Origin: Pseudoruegeria sp. SHC-113
GTDB lineage: Bacteria > Pseudomonadota > Alphaproteobacteria > Rhodobacterales > Rhodobacteraceae
NCBI RefSeq assembly: GCF_025376885.1
Contig: NZ_JAHUBR010000001.1
Coordinates: forward strand, 2,294,001 to 2,358,000
Direction of reading: 5' to 3'
Length of the DNA stretch: 64,000 bases
This document shows, piece by piece, positions 49,629 to 59,000 of this stretch (its first letter is position 1; each line of letters starts with the position of its first letter). The translations under genes were made by a program, and so were the position numbers. Under the pieces are notes generated by a model that worked only from the letters and a program-made list of their open reading frames with translations, did not search any database and had not been told where the DNA came from.

Positions 49629-51916
49629 TGCAGCTCCTCCTCTTCCTCATCGCGGTCGCGGCTGTTGTCGGTGGTGCGCAGCAGAGCATAGGCCGAGAGC
49701 GCCGCCACCACGATCACCGCGATCTCGCCGAAAGTGTCGATTGCGCGGAAGTCCACGAGGATCACATTGACGATGTTGCGTCCGAAGGCCTCCGGTGCAG
49801 CTGTTTTCTCAAAGTATTCGGTGAGGCGCAGATCCAGGTGGCCCTGCAGCACGCCGATCAGCACGAAGGAGACAACCACCCCCATCAGCACCGCCAGCAC
49901 CATGTCTTTCGGGCGGTGATCGTTTTTGCCGCGTTCATCAAGGAAGGGCAGGCTCAGCATGGCCACGGCCACCAGCACCACGACGAGGGTCTCGACCAGC
50001 AGCTGGGTGATGGCCACATCCGGCGCGCCGAACGAGATGAAGATCAGCGCCACGCCGATCCCCTGCACCCCAAGCGCGGCCACGGCGAGCATGCGCGAGC
50101 GGGAGGTGGCCGTCACCAGAGCGGCAACGATGATCAGCACCAGTTCGGGCCAGTGGCGCGGGCTGTTGGCCTCGTCGATGGCGACGCCAAGGTTCACCGC
50201 GCCTTTGAGGATCATGGTGCCGCCGACGGCGATGACGAAAGTCGCAAAGATGGTGAAGAGGTAGCGCTGCAGGTTGCCCGATTGCAGGATGCGCGTCTGC
50301 CATTTGGCCGCCTTGTAGAGGCCATTGAGGATGTTGTCCCAGCCGTTGTCAAAGCTCGGTGTGGCCGCATCGGCGCGCTCCAGCAGGCGGCGCACGGGGG
50401 TGTAGGCCAGCAGCAGGATGAAGCCGATGGCGAAGGTGGCGAGGCTGAGCATAAGCTCGGTGTTGACGCCCGCCCAGAGATGCAGGTGCTTGGCCTTGCT
50501 GGCGTCTCCCAGAATGGCGGCCACGGTGGGGGTGGTGAAATTCACCTCCGCCCAGAGCGGCATCAGGCCGAAGGCGAGCCCCAGCAGGGCCAGCACGATG
50601 GGGCCTGCGAGCATCGCCCAGCTTGCCTCATGGGGCTTGAGCGGCGTCTCGCCCTTCTTGCCCCAGAAGGGCCGCAGCGCCACGACGCCCGCCACCGCGA
50701 ACATCAAGGCATTGGCGGCCAGCGCCATGAAGGTGACGAAGGTGGCGGCATCGCCCGCCGTGATCGTGTTGGCGTAGATCAGCTCCTTGCCGATATAGCC
50801 GATGAAGGGCGGAAGGCCCGCCATAGACAGCCCCGCAAGCGCGGCGGCGAAAGCGGTGAAGGGCATGGCGCGTGCGAGCCCGCCCAGAAGGTCCGCATCG
50901 CGCGTGCCGGTGCCGTGATCCACGCAGCCCACAATGAGGAACAGCGCGGCCTTGTAGAGCGAATGCACCACGAGGAAGGTCGCGAAGGCGGTGATGGCGT
51001 AGCCCGAGGACGGCGCAAGCAGCATGGTGAGCGTGCCAAGCGCCATCAGCGTGGAATAGGCCAGCGCTTGTTTCAGATCGTCCTGCCGCAGCGACAGGAA
51101 AGAGGTGAACACCGCCGTGACCGCGCCAAAGATCGTCAGCGTCCAGAACCAGACATCGGTGCCCGAGAGCACCGGATGAAGCCGCGCCATCAGGTATACG
51201 CCAGCCTTCACCATGGTGGCGGAGTGCAGGAAGGCCGAAACCGGCGTCGGCGCGGCCATGGCGTTGGGCAGCCAGAAGTGAAACGGCACCTGCGCGGATT
51301 TGGTGAAGGTGCCCGCAAGGATCAGGATCAGGATCGGCAGGTAGAGCGCATCGCCCTTGATCGCCTCAGCCTGCGGCACAAGCTGGCTGATCTCGAAACT
51401 GCCGCCGACCGCGCCCAGCAGGATCAGCCCCGCGAGCATCGCAAGTCCCCCTGCCCCCGTCAGCAGCAGCGCCTGCAGCGCGGAGCGGCGGGATTTGGGG
51501 CTTTCGTTGTCAAACCCGATCAACAGGTAAGAGGTGAGCGTCGTCAGCTCCCAGAACACGAAGAGACCGATCAGGTTGTCCGAAAGCACAAGCCCGAGCA
51601 TCGAGAGCATGAAGCTGAAGAGATAAAGCGCAAAGCGGCCGTATTGCGGGTGCCCCGCCAGATAGCTGTTGGAATAGAGCAGAACGAAGGTGCCAATGCC
51701 CGAGATCAGCAGCGCGAAGGTCAGGCTCAGCCCGTCGACGAGGAAAGACAGCTCCACCCCGAGGCTTGGCGCCCAGGCGAAAGCGGTGCGCAGTGTCTCT
51801 CCGGCTGCGATTTGCGGCAGGAACCGCAGGAAAAATGCGAAAATACCGGCCGACAGCACCACAGGCAGCCAGCCGACAAACCCGTTGCCCTTCGCTTCAT
51901 CGTGACCCGCGGCCAT
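49625..51916 (-). CDS. mrpA: Mrp antiporter subunit A
   Basis: A 763-aa large NuoL-like subunit, first gene of the operon. FVFWELTTLTSYLLIGF has the conserved Glu, TKSAQVPFHFWLPNAMAAPTPVSA the Lys and HSATMVKAGVYL the next block. The C-terminus adds the DUF4040-like and MbhE-like domains (about 590-760). The N-terminus begins with a charged stretch, MAAGHDEAKGNG, then one hydrophobic segment before GVELSFLVDGLSLTFALL; many MrpA proteins have an extra first helix here, so the protein may be 30-40 residues short. Confidence 0.93.
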   Translation of the reverse strand: MAAGHDEAKGNGFVGWLPVVLSAGIFAFFLRFLPQIAAGETLRTAFAWAPSLGVELSFLVDGLSLTFALLISGIGTFVLLYSNSYLAGHPQYGRFALYLFSFMLSMLGLVLSDNLIGLFVFWELTTLTSYLLIGFDNESPKSRRSALQALLLTGAGGLAMLAGLILLGAVGGSFEISQLVPQAEAIKGDALYLPILILILAGTFTKSAQVPFHFWLPNAMAAPTPVSAFLHSATMVKAGVYLMARLHPVLSGTDVWFWTLTIFGAVTAVFTSFLSLRQDDLKQALAYSTLMALGTLTMLLAPSSGYAITAFATFLVVHSLYKAALFLIVGCVDHGTGTRDADLLGGLARAMPFTAFAAALAGLSMAGLPPFIGYIGKELIYANTITAGDAATFVTFMALAANALMFAVAGVVALRPFWGKKGETPLKPHEASWAMLAGPIVLALLGLAFGLMPLWAEVNFTTPTVAAILGDASKAKHLHLWAGVNTELMLSLATFAIGFILLLAYTPVRRLLERADAATPSFDNGWDNILNGLYKAAKWQTRILQSGNLQRYLFTIFATFVIAVGGTMILKGAVNLGVAIDEANSPRHWPELVLIIVAALVTATSRSRMLAVAALGVQGIGVALIFISFGAPDVAITQLLVETLVVVLVAVAMLSLPFLDERGKNDHRPKDMVLAVLMGVVVSFVLIGVLQGHLDLRLTEYFEKTAAPEAFGRNIVNVILVDFRAIDTFGEIAVIVVAALSAYALLRTTDNSRDRDEEEEELQ

Positions 51917-51998
51917 GCCATCCCCGTTTGCGCTGCCCCGATTGCAGCCGGGGGTGGTGAGCTTTTCTGCCGGAAACGGTTTTCCGACGCTTTTCCTT

Positions 51999-52027
51999 TA
52001 GATAGGGAAAACCACGGCAAAGGCCAA
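51999..52027 (-). promoter_or_regulatory. Putative mrp operon promoter
   Basis: On the minus strand TTGGCC (52022-52027) and TATCTA (51999-52004) are separated by 17 bp, leaving an 82-nt leader before the mrpA start. The rest of this 244-bp gap shows no gene. Confidence 0.4.
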
Positions 52028-52080
52028 AGGGAAATCGTCAAAAAATACCCCCAATCGGCGGGGCTCTGCCGCCTTTGGCC
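52022..52080. repeat. 9-bp inverted repeat between mrpA and the sodium-channel gene
   Basis: GGCCAAAGG (52022-52030) is inverted at CCTTTGGCC (52072-52080), 41 bp apart. One arm overlaps the putative mrp -35. It could be a spaced regulator site shared by the divergent genes, or chance. Confidence 0.35.
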
Positions 52081-52160
52081 TGCACAATCAGCAAAAGCCC
52101 CTTGCGAAATGGCGGCCAAACACCGAGTTAGACGCGCAACGCCCCTCGCCGGAGATCCCC

Positions 52161-52946
52161 ATGCGCGCCCGCCTTGCCCGCCTGATCCAAAACCCGTGGT
52201 TTGACCGCGTCATCATGGCCCTGATCGTTATCAACGCGATCTGCCTCGCCATGGAGACCTACCCGGCGGTGATGGCCCGCTTCGGCGGCCTGCTTTACGC
52301 GCTCGACAAGGCCATCCTCGGCATTTTCGTGCTGGAGATCGCCGCCCGGCTGATCGTCGATTTCCGCGGCTTCTGGCGCGATCCCTGGCGGATCTTCGAT
52401 TTCTGCATCGTCGCCATCGCCCTGATCCCGGCCACCGGCAGCCTTTCGGCGCTGCGGGCCTTCCGCATCCTGCGGGTGTTGCGGCTTGTCTCCTCCGTTC
52501 CGGCGATGCGGCGCGTGGTGGGCGGCCTGCTCTCCGCCCTGCCCGGCATGGGCAGTATCGTGCTGCTGCTGGGGCTGGTTTTCTTCGTGTTTTCCGTGAT
52601 TTCCACGAAGCTCTTCGCGCAGGCTTTCCCGGATTGGTTCGGCACGCTTTCGGCCTCGGCCTATACGCTGTTTCAAATCATGACGCTGGAAAGCTGGTCC
52701 ATGGGCATCGTGCGCCCGGTGATGGAGGTCTTCCCCTACGCGTGGATGCTATTTGTACCCTTCATCATCATGACGGCCTTCACCGTGCTCAACCTTTTCA
52801 TCGGTGTGATCGTGGACGCGATGCAGAGCGAGCATGAGGCCACGGCGCGGGCCGAACGCGATGCGATGATGACGGAGAACGAACTGATTCTTTCTGAAAT
52901 CAGGGCCTTGCGCGCCGAAGTTCAGGAGATGCGCGCCGGGAAATAG
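52161..52946 (+). CDS. Voltage-gated sodium channel (NaChBac/NavMs family)
   Basis: A 261-aa single-domain channel that forms a tetramer. S1-S3 are visible from about 15 to 98. S4 is LRAFRILRVLRLVSSV, with arginines every third residue. The selectivity filter is T175-L176-E177-S178-W179-S180-M181, identical to that of NavAb/NavMs. S6 (FVPFIIMTAFTVLNLFIGVIVDAM) is followed by a C-terminal coiled coil (about 225-261). It starts at an ATG behind GGAG and diverges from the Mrp operon. Confidence 0.95.
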   Translation: MRARLARLIQNPWFDRVIMALIVINAICLAMETYPAVMARFGGLLYALDKAILGIFVLEIAARLIVDFRGFWRDPWRIFDFCIVAIALIPATGSLSALRAFRILRVLRLVSSVPAMRRVVGGLLSALPGMGSIVLLLGLVFFVFSVISTKLFAQAFPDWFGTLSASAYTLFQIMTLESWSMGIVRPVMEVFPYAWMLFVPFIIMTAFTVLNLFIGVIVDAMQSEHEATARAERDAMMTENELILSEIRALRAEVQEMRAGK

Positions 52947-52964
52947 GCCCCGGCGGAACCCACT

Positions 52965-53726
52965 CTAACCCACCACGGCCCGCAGCAGCCGCTTGCGCGC
53001 AGGCGGGATCGCGGCCACGTCGAGGCCGGTGAACACATGCAGCGTGTTCAGATCCCGGTCCACCACCGCGTGATCCGACACCCAGCCCCCCATCAACAGG
53101 TAGCTGCGCAACAAAGGCGGCATGCCCTGCTGTGCCCGCCGCGCGTCCGGCTCGCGGCGCAGCCGCTGGGCAAAGCGGAAGACATTGGGCGCTTTCACCT
53201 TGGGCAGAAAGCGTTTGGGGCCAAGGTGGCGCTCTTTCAGCAGGGCGAAGGCATCGCGGTAGGCCTCGGTCTCGGTGCCCTTGAAGGAAGAGCAGCCAAA
53301 GAGCATCCGCACCCCGTTGTCGTCCACAAAGCGGGTCAGTGCGGCCCAGGCGATGCGGGGAATGTCCGGATCATGGCAAGCGGGGTCCACGCAGAAACGC
53401 CCCATCTCGACCATCGGCGCATCGAAGGAGGAAAGCCCTGACAATTCATAGTATTGCGCGGCGTAGCTGCGGTTGATTTCGCCACCGTCGGCCAGTGTCA
53501 GCAGCCGGAAACAGCACACCAGCCGCCCGCTTGCGGCCTCCTCTACGAGCACATGGGTACAGGCCTCATCGAAGTCGTCAGCCTCGATCCCGTCGGCCCG
53601 CACGCCCCCGGCCTGCGCGCCGCTGGCCTGGATGAAGGCCTTGTAGCGCAGCGCCTGTGCGGCGCGCACATCGGCTTCGCTCTCTGCAAACCGCACCACG
53701 TAACGGCCTCTGGAGATACCCGACAT
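52965..53726 (-). CDS. olsB: L-ornithine N-alpha-acyltransferase OlsB-like (GNAT fold)
   Basis: A 253-aa acyltransferase. The N-terminal VRFAESEADVRAAQALRYKAFIQ and middle VEMGRFCVDPACHDPDI are the recognisable blocks of the OlsB/hemolysin-like acyltransferases that make lyso-ornithine lipid from ornithine and 3-hydroxyacyl-ACP. The ATG at 53726 follows GAGGGATC; the longer frame lacks a site. No olsA partner is adjacent. Confidence 0.82.
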   Translation of the reverse strand: MSGISRGRYVVRFAESEADVRAAQALRYKAFIQASGAQAGGVRADGIEADDFDEACTHVLVEEAASGRLVCCFRLLTLADGGEINRSYAAQYYELSGLSSFDAPMVEMGRFCVDPACHDPDIPRIAWAALTRFVDDNGVRMLFGCSSFKGTETEAYRDAFALLKERHLGPKRFLPKVKAPNVFRFAQRLRREPDARRAQQGMPPLLRSYLLMGGWVSDHAVVDRDLNTLHVFTGLDVAAIPPARKRLLRAVVG

Positions 53727-53830
53727 CGTGATCCCTCGCTGCCTTGGCGCACGCGCGCCCACGGCCTAAGTATGTTGCCATCGCCTCTATCACACAAGAT
53801 GTGACAGGCATTTGAACGAAAGGGCCAGAT

Positions 53831-54229
53831 ATGGACAAAATCACCAAGTCAGACGCCGAATGGCGCGCCCAGCTTTCCGATCTTGCCTATAAGGTGACGC
53901 GCAAACACGGCACCGAACGCGCGCGCACCCATGAGGATTTCCCGAAATCGCCGGGACGCTTCGCTTGCGTCTGCTGCGGCGCGCCGCTCTTCGGGCAGGA
54001 AACGAAATACGAGTCCGGCTCCGGCTGGCCCAGTTTCTACGCCCCACTGGAAGATGCGCCCATCGGCACGCAGGAAGACCGCCGCCTCTTCATGCGCCGC
54101 ACCGAGGTGCATTGCACCCGCTGCGATGCGCATCTGGGCCATGTCTTCCCAGATGGCCCCGCCCCCACGGGCTTGCGCTACTGCATCAACGGTGTGGCGT
54201 TGGATTTCAAACCCGACGACGAAGCCTGA
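53831..54229 (+). CDS. msrB: Peptide-methionine (R)-S-oxide reductase MsrB
   Basis: A 132-aa repair enzyme. Zinc ligands are in ACVCCGAPLF and HCTRCDAHLG, GSGWPSFY is the substrate loop, HVFPDGPAPTGLRY precedes catalytic Cys118 in RYCIN. It lies behind an AAAGGG site in a 104-bp gap from olsB. Confidence 0.95.
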   Translation: MDKITKSDAEWRAQLSDLAYKVTRKHGTERARTHEDFPKSPGRFACVCCGAPLFGQETKYESGSGWPSFYAPLEDAPIGTQEDRRLFMRRTEVHCTRCDAHLGHVFPDGPAPTGLRYCINGVALDFKPDDEA

Positions 54230-54265
54230 CGCCTCGCCCTAGCGCGTCGCGTCTTGCGGCGCGCG

Positions 54266-54724
54266 TCAGTTGCCCAGCAGCTGGTCAGAGGTCACGTTGC
54301 CGACGCTGTTGAGGATCTGGGTGATCAGGTTCACGTTGGCGATGTTGGTCTCGGTCACGCGGCGGTTCAGAGTAACGACGCGGCCGTCTTCCAGCCCGAA
54401 ACGCTCGATGTTCTGGATCACGCCATCTTCCGAGAAGCTTACCGCCACCAGCTGGCGGTCGATCACTTCCGGCGCGCGATAGGCGAAGTGGCGCCAGCGC
54501 GAGCCGACGTAGAACCAGGTGTCATCGCCCACCACGCCCGAGATCGACGGCTCGCCGAACAGCTCCGCCATCGTGTCGCGCGTGTCGACGCCCACCGTCA
54601 CCTGCGCGAGATCAAGCTCGCTTGGGGCAAAGCCGTGGTTCTGGTACGTTGAGGAGCAGGCGGTGAGCCACAGGGCAAGGCCCAGTGCCGCGACGCTTTT
54701 ACCGGCGATCCAGCCTTTGCGCAT
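54266..54724 (-). CDS. bamE: Outer-membrane lipoprotein BamE
   Basis: A 152-aa lipoprotein. The lipobox LTAC (Cys23) follows a hydrophobic signal. The SmpA/OmlA domain has VTVGVDTRDTMAELFGEPS and DTWFYVGSRW, with FSEDGVIQNIERF. It stabilises the BAM complex. It diverges from the DUF177 gene. Confidence 0.9.
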   Translation of the reverse strand: MRKGWIAGKSVAALGLALWLTACSSTYQNHGFAPSELDLAQVTVGVDTRDTMAELFGEPSISGVVGDDTWFYVGSRWRHFAYRAPEVIDRQLVAVSFSEDGVIQNIERFGLEDGRVVTLNRRVTETNIANVNLITQILNSVGNVTSDQLLGN

Positions 54725-54808
54725 TCCGTCCCTCTTGTCTTGCCTTTGCTTGCCTCGTATCCGGCTTTACAGAAGGAATGGCACCGGTTCAAGAATGGAT
54801 GACGCGAG

Positions 54809-55372
54809 ATGACACAGGCAGAGCACCCCAAGGGCGGCGGACCACAGCGATTTGCGGTGGCCGATCTTTCGCAGAAGAAACCCACCCGCTTCGTGATCGA
54901 GCCCTCTGCCGAAGCCCGCACCGCGCTGGCGCAGGAGCTGGGCATCAGTGGCGTGAAGAAACTGCGCTTTGAGGGTAAGCTGACCCCGCGCGGCAAACGC
55001 GACTGGATTTTAGAGGGCCATCTGGGCGCCACCGTCGTGCAGCCCTGCGTGGTGACGCTCGATCCCGTGACGACCCGCCTTGAAGAACCCGTACACCGCC
55101 ACTTCTCCGCCGACTACGCCGCGCCGGAAGAAGAGGAAGTCGAACTCAGTGAAGACGACAGCACCGAGCCGCTCTCCGAGGTGATCGATGCGGGCATCGT
55201 GATGGCCGAGGCGCTGGCGCTGGCGCTGCCGCTCTATCCGCGCGCCGATGGGGCGACGATGGAAAACCAGGTCTTTACAGAGCCGGGAAAAGCGCCCATG
55301 AGGGACGAAGACGCACGCCCTTTTGCAGGCCTTTCGGCCCTGCGCGACAGCCTCAAAAAAGGCGAGAATTAA
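54809..55372 (+). CDS. DUF177/YceD family protein
   Basis: A 187-aa cytoplasmic protein linked to 23S rRNA accumulation. The core LRFEGKLTPRGKRDWILEG and VQPCVVTLDPV (Cys at the family position) and the acidic strand EEEEVELSED are visible. It precedes rpmF by 151 bp, the near-universal arrangement. Confidence 0.9.
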   Translation: MTQAEHPKGGGPQRFAVADLSQKKPTRFVIEPSAEARTALAQELGISGVKKLRFEGKLTPRGKRDWILEGHLGATVVQPCVVTLDPVTTRLEEPVHRHFSADYAAPEEEEVELSEDDSTEPLSEVIDAGIVMAEALALALPLYPRADGATMENQVFTEPGKAPMRDEDARPFAGLSALRDSLKKGEN

Positions 55373-55388
55373 GGGTTCAAGAAAACAC

Positions 55389-55416
55389 TTGCGCTGGCCG
55401 TGAATCGCAGTATGTT
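55389..55416 (+). promoter_or_regulatory. Putative promoter upstream of rpmF
   Basis: TTGCGC (55389-55394), 16 bp, TATGTT (55411-55416), about 100 nt before the rpmF start. Confidence 0.45.
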
Positions 55417-55523
55417 CCCGGCCTCGTTTACATGATGGGTTGGACTCGGGCAGCGCGGTAGCGTATGTAGCCGAAAAACCCGGGAAATCAGGGGTACGCC
55501 CCTCCTAGCTTCGAGGTTGAGAC

Positions 55524-55733
55524 ATGGCTGTCCCTCAGAATAAAATCACGCGGTCCCGCCGCGGTCAGCGCCGCTCGCACGACGCCCTGGTTGCAGGCAA
55601 CCCGGCCGAATGCCCGAACTGCGGCGAACTGAAACGTCCGCACCACGTGTGTGGCGCTTGCGGTCACTACGATGATCGCGAAGTGGTCGCTCAGGCCGAC
55701 GAGATCGATCTGGACGAAGAAGACGCGGCGTAA
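55524..55733 (+). CDS. rpmF: 50S ribosomal protein L32
   Basis: A 69-aa protein of typical length, beginning [20 protein letters not shown], with zinc-ribbon pairs CPNC and CGAC. The acidic tail ([11 protein letters not shown]) is common in alphaproteobacteria. Confidence 0.97.
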   Translation: MAVPQNKITRSRRGQRRSHDALVAGNPAECPNCGELKRPHHVCGACGHYDDREVVAQADEIDLDEEDAA

Positions 55734-55760
55734 GCCGGCGTTTTTGTGACGCGCCCGGGC

Positions 55761-56864
55761 ATGGCGACGGAAATCCAAACCACGCAAGACCCGGGTGTGC
55801 GCCGCACGATCATATCGGTCGACGCCATGGGCGGAGACCAGGGGCCGGCAGCTGTTGTTGCCGGCATTGCCAAATCTGCCGCGAAGAACGCCGAGATCGG
55901 CTTCATCGTGCATGGCGACGCCAAGATCCTGAAAAAGCTGATCGGCAAGAAACGCGGCCTCGCTGAGCGCTGCGAGATCCGCGATTGCGCCGAGGTTGTC
56001 ACGATGGACGCCAAACCGTCCCACGTGATGCGCAACGGCAAGAACACCTCCATGTGGTCGGCGATTGACGCCGTACGCAATGGTGAGGCCACGGCCTGCG
56101 TGTCCTGTGGCAACACCGGCGCGCTCATGGCCGTGTCTATGATCCGCCTGCGCAAGATCCCCGGCGTGAACCGCCCGGCGATTGCCTGCCTCTGGCCCTC
56201 GCGCAACCCCGGCGGCTTCAACGTGATGCTCGACGTGGGCGCCGACATCAAGGCCGACGCCGAAGATCTTTTGCAATACGCGCTGATGGGGGCCTCCTAC
56301 GCCCGCAACGGCATGGGGCTGGCCCGCCCCCGCATCGGCCTGCTGAACGTGGGCACCGAAGAGCACAAGGGCCGCGCCGAACTGAAAGCCGCGCAGGAGC
56401 TGATTCAGGAAAAGGCCGAAGAGGCCAATTTCGATTATGTCGGCTTCGTGGAAGGTGGCGACATTCCCTCGGCCCGCGTCGATGTGATCGTCACCGACGG
56501 GTTCACCGGCAACGTGGCGCTGAAAACCGGCGAAGGCACCGCCCGCCTGATCAGCGAATTGCTGCGCGAGGCCTTCAAATTCTCGCCGCTCTCCCGCCTC
56601 GCAGCGCTTCTGGCGCTGACCTCGCTCAAGCGCCTGCAAAAGCGCATCGATCCGCGCCGTGTGAATGGCGGCGTCTTCCTCGGGCTCAACGGCACCGTGG
56701 TGAAATCCCACGGCTCGGCGGATGCCACCGGCGTCTCTGCCGCCATCAAACTTGCCTTCACGCTGGCCCAGTCCGGTTTCACCGAAAAGCTCACCGCTCG
56801 GGTTGCATCTGCCGTAACGTCACGACATGATGCGCCAACTCCTGAGCAGTCAGCTGACCGGTAA
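55761..56864 (+). CDS. plsX: Phosphate acyltransferase PlsX
   Basis: A 367-aa enzyme converting acyl-ACP to acyl-phosphate for phospholipid synthesis. IISVDAMGGDQGPAAVV, the CVSCGNTGALMA block and VIVTDGFTGNVALKTGEG are signatures. ATG 55761 is chosen; GTG 55746 would add five residues and neither has a good ribosome site. It lies between rpmF and fabH. Confidence 0.95.
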   Translation: MATEIQTTQDPGVRRTIISVDAMGGDQGPAAVVAGIAKSAAKNAEIGFIVHGDAKILKKLIGKKRGLAERCEIRDCAEVVTMDAKPSHVMRNGKNTSMWSAIDAVRNGEATACVSCGNTGALMAVSMIRLRKIPGVNRPAIACLWPSRNPGGFNVMLDVGADIKADAEDLLQYALMGASYARNGMGLARPRIGLLNVGTEEHKGRAELKAAQELIQEKAEEANFDYVGFVEGGDIPSARVDVIVTDGFTGNVALKTGEGTARLISELLREAFKFSPLSRLAALLALTSLKRLQKRIDPRRVNGGVFLGLNGTVVKSHGSADATGVSAAIKLAFTLAQSGFTEKLTARVASAVTSRHDAPTPEQSADR

Positions 56865-56870
56865 AAACCA

Positions 56871-57842
56871 ATGACACTACGCGCCGTGGCCACGGGGATT
56901 GGCCACTACCTGCCGGAACGCATCGTTCCCAACAGCGAATTCGAAAAAACCCTCGACACATCGGACGAATGGATTCGCTCCCGTTCGGGCATCGAGCGCC
57001 GCCATTTCGCCGCCGAAGGCGAAACCACGTCGGATATGGCCACCAAGGCCGCAGAGGCCGCACTGGCCGACGCCGGGCTGACGGCGGCCGATCTGGACGC
57101 CATCGTCGTGGCCACTTCCACGCCCGATTTCACATTCCCCTCCGCCGCCACCATGGTGCAGGCCAAGCTGGGGATGGAGCAGGGATTCGCTTTCGATGTG
57201 CAGGCCGTCTGCGCGGGTTTTGTCTATGCGCTCACCAACGCCAATGCTCTGATCGTCTCCGGGCAGGCCAAGCGCGTGCTGGTGATCGGGGCCGAGACGT
57301 TTTCGCGCCTTATGGACTGGGAAGATCGCGGCACCTGCGTGCTCTTTGGCGACGGCGCGGGCGCGTTGATCCTTGAGGCGCAGGACGGCGATGGCACCAG
57401 CGCGGATCGCGGCATCCTCGCCACGGATCTGAACTCCGACGGGCGCTACAAGGATCTGCTCTACGTGGACGGTGGCGTCTCCACGCAGAGCACGGGCCAC
57501 CTGCGCATGGTCGGCAAGGAAGTGTTCCGCCACGCGGTGGAAAAGCTCTGCACCACGGCCAACACCGTGCTTGAGAAGGCCGGGCTTACCTCGGAAGACG
57601 TGGACTGGATCGTGCCGCATCAGGCCAACCTGCGTATCATCAAGGGCACCGCCCAGAAGATGAAGATTCCGATGAGCCATGTGGTGGTGACGGTACAGGA
57701 TCACGGCAACACCTCCGCCGCCTCGATTCCCCTCGCGCTCTCGGTTGGCAAAGCGCGCGGGCAGATCAAGGAAGGCGATCTGGTTGTCACCGAGGCAATC
57801 GGCGGCGGATTGGCCTGGGGAGCGGTCGTCATCCGCTGGTAA
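56871..57842 (+). CDS. fabH: 3-oxoacyl-ACP synthase III (FabH)
   Basis: A 323-aa condensing enzyme that starts fatty acid synthesis. Catalytic Cys114 (VQAVCAGF), His in PHQANLRI and Asn in DHGNTSAASIP form the triad. It starts 6 bp after plsX. Confidence 0.96.
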   Translation: MTLRAVATGIGHYLPERIVPNSEFEKTLDTSDEWIRSRSGIERRHFAAEGETTSDMATKAAEAALADAGLTAADLDAIVVATSTPDFTFPSAATMVQAKLGMEQGFAFDVQAVCAGFVYALTNANALIVSGQAKRVLVIGAETFSRLMDWEDRGTCVLFGDGAGALILEAQDGDGTSADRGILATDLNSDGRYKDLLYVDGGVSTQSTGHLRMVGKEVFRHAVEKLCTTANTVLEKAGLTSEDVDWIVPHQANLRIIKGTAQKMKIPMSHVVVTVQDHGNTSAASIPLALSVGKARGQIKEGDLVVTEAIGGGLAWGAVVIRW

Positions 57843-57876
57843 AGGCAAATGAAGCTGCCCTGACAAGTGGTTGATA

Positions 57877-57906
57877 TTGACTCGGAATTTCCCCGCCCCT
57901 TATTCT
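57877..57906 (+). promoter_or_regulatory. Putative promoter of ihfA
   Basis: TTGACT (57877-57882), 18 bp, TATTCT (57901-57906), about 18 nt before the AGGGGGATGGT ribosome site/ATG, so the leader is short. Confidence 0.5.
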
Positions 57907-57929
57907 GCGCGGATAGATAGGGGGATGGT

Positions 57930-58232
57930 ATGAGTCCGAAAACATTGACGCGTATGGATCTGAGCGAGGCCGTATTTCAGGAAGTCGGGCTCAGCCGCAA
58001 TGAATCGGCGCAACTGGTCGAGGCCGTGCTGGATCACATGTCCGACGCACTTGTCGCCGGGGAGACGGTGAAAATCTCCTCTTTCGGCACCTTCGGCGTG
58101 CGCGACAAAGCCGCCCGTGTTGGCCGAAACCCGAAAACCGGGGAAGAGGTGCCGATCCACCCCCGGCGCGTGCTGACATTCCGCCCCTCGCATCTGATGA
58201 AAGATCGCGTGGCGGCAGGGAACAAAAGCTAA
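57930..58232 (+). CDS. ihfA: Integration host factor subunit alpha
   Basis: A 100-aa DNA-bending protein. [25 protein letters not shown] is the beta-arm, and NPKTGE with Pro at its tip is conserved. Its length and start [16 protein letters not shown] match the family. Confidence 0.95.
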   Translation: MSPKTLTRMDLSEAVFQEVGLSRNESAQLVEAVLDHMSDALVAGETVKISSFGTFGVRDKAARVGRNPKTGEEVPIHPRRVLTFRPSHLMKDRVAAGNKS

Positions 58233-58265
58233 GCACGACAAGCCGCAAGCAACGGGACGAGCACA

Positions 58266-58946
58266 ATGGCGAAATCCGCAGACGCCTTCCGGACGATCTC
58301 CGAAGTGTCGGACTGGCTGGACACCCCGGCCCATGTGCTGCGATTCTGGGAAAGCCGCTTCACGCAGGTGAAGCCGATCAAGCGCGCCGGCGGGCGGCGT
58401 TACTACCGCCCGAACGACATGCTGCTTCTGGGCGGGCTGAAGAAACTTCTCCATGAAGACGGGCTGTCGATCAAGGAAGCCCAGCAGGTTTTACGCGATC
58501 AGGGCGTGAAAGAGGTCTCCGGCCTGTCGCGCCCGATCGAGGGCGAAGCGGCTGAAAAGAGCGATGCGGCCTCGGTCAAATCGGCGATGGACCGGGTCAC
58601 GGCGCGCGGCACCGCCCCTGCCCCCAAGCCCGACATCCTTGCAGATGTGCCCGCCGCCGCCAATTCGCCCAAGCTTGTGCAGCAGGATCTTTTCGCAGCG
58701 CCCGAACCTAAGCCTGAGCCTGAAGCGCCCGCTGCCACTGAGGCCCCAGCACCGGACGCGGTTTCGCCCACTGCACCTGAACCGACACCTGTGGTAGCCG
58801 AGGATTTGGGCCGCATTCCCCGCCTGCGCGCCGCGCTGCAAGCACGCACGAAGGCCGATGCCGAAGCGCTGCGCCCGCTCTATGAGCGGCTGCGCAAGCT
58901 GCGGGCCCAGATGGACGCGCCACTGGCCCGAAATAATGAAAAATAA
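58266..58946 (+). CDS. MerR-family transcriptional regulator
   Basis: A 226-aa protein. The N-terminal winged HTH ([21 protein letters not shown], then [13 protein letters not shown]) matches the ihfA-linked MerR group. The C-terminal half is Pro/Ala/Glu-rich and low-complexity, without a recognised effector domain. It follows ihfA by 33 bp. Confidence 0.9.
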   Translation: MAKSADAFRTISEVSDWLDTPAHVLRFWESRFTQVKPIKRAGGRRYYRPNDMLLLGGLKKLLHEDGLSIKEAQQVLRDQGVKEVSGLSRPIEGEAAEKSDAASVKSAMDRVTARGTAPAPKPDILADVPAAANSPKLVQQDLFAAPEPKPEPEAPAATEAPAPDAVSPTAPEPTPVVAEDLGRIPRLRAALQARTKADAEALRPLYERLRKLRAQMDAPLARNNEK

Positions 58947-59000
58947 CCGCGCAATTGGCCCTTGCCCCTGCCGCCAAAACCAGTATGAAGAGCCTCAAGT

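Noticed and set aside
49628-52204. 858-codon plus-strand frame across the mrpA region
   Set aside because: It is antisense to intact membrane-protein genes and composed of His/Gln/Arg/Glu-rich non-protein-like sequence.
54230-54265. Terminator between msrB and bamE
   Set aside because: The gap is GC-rich but shows no convincing stem with T-tract on either strand.
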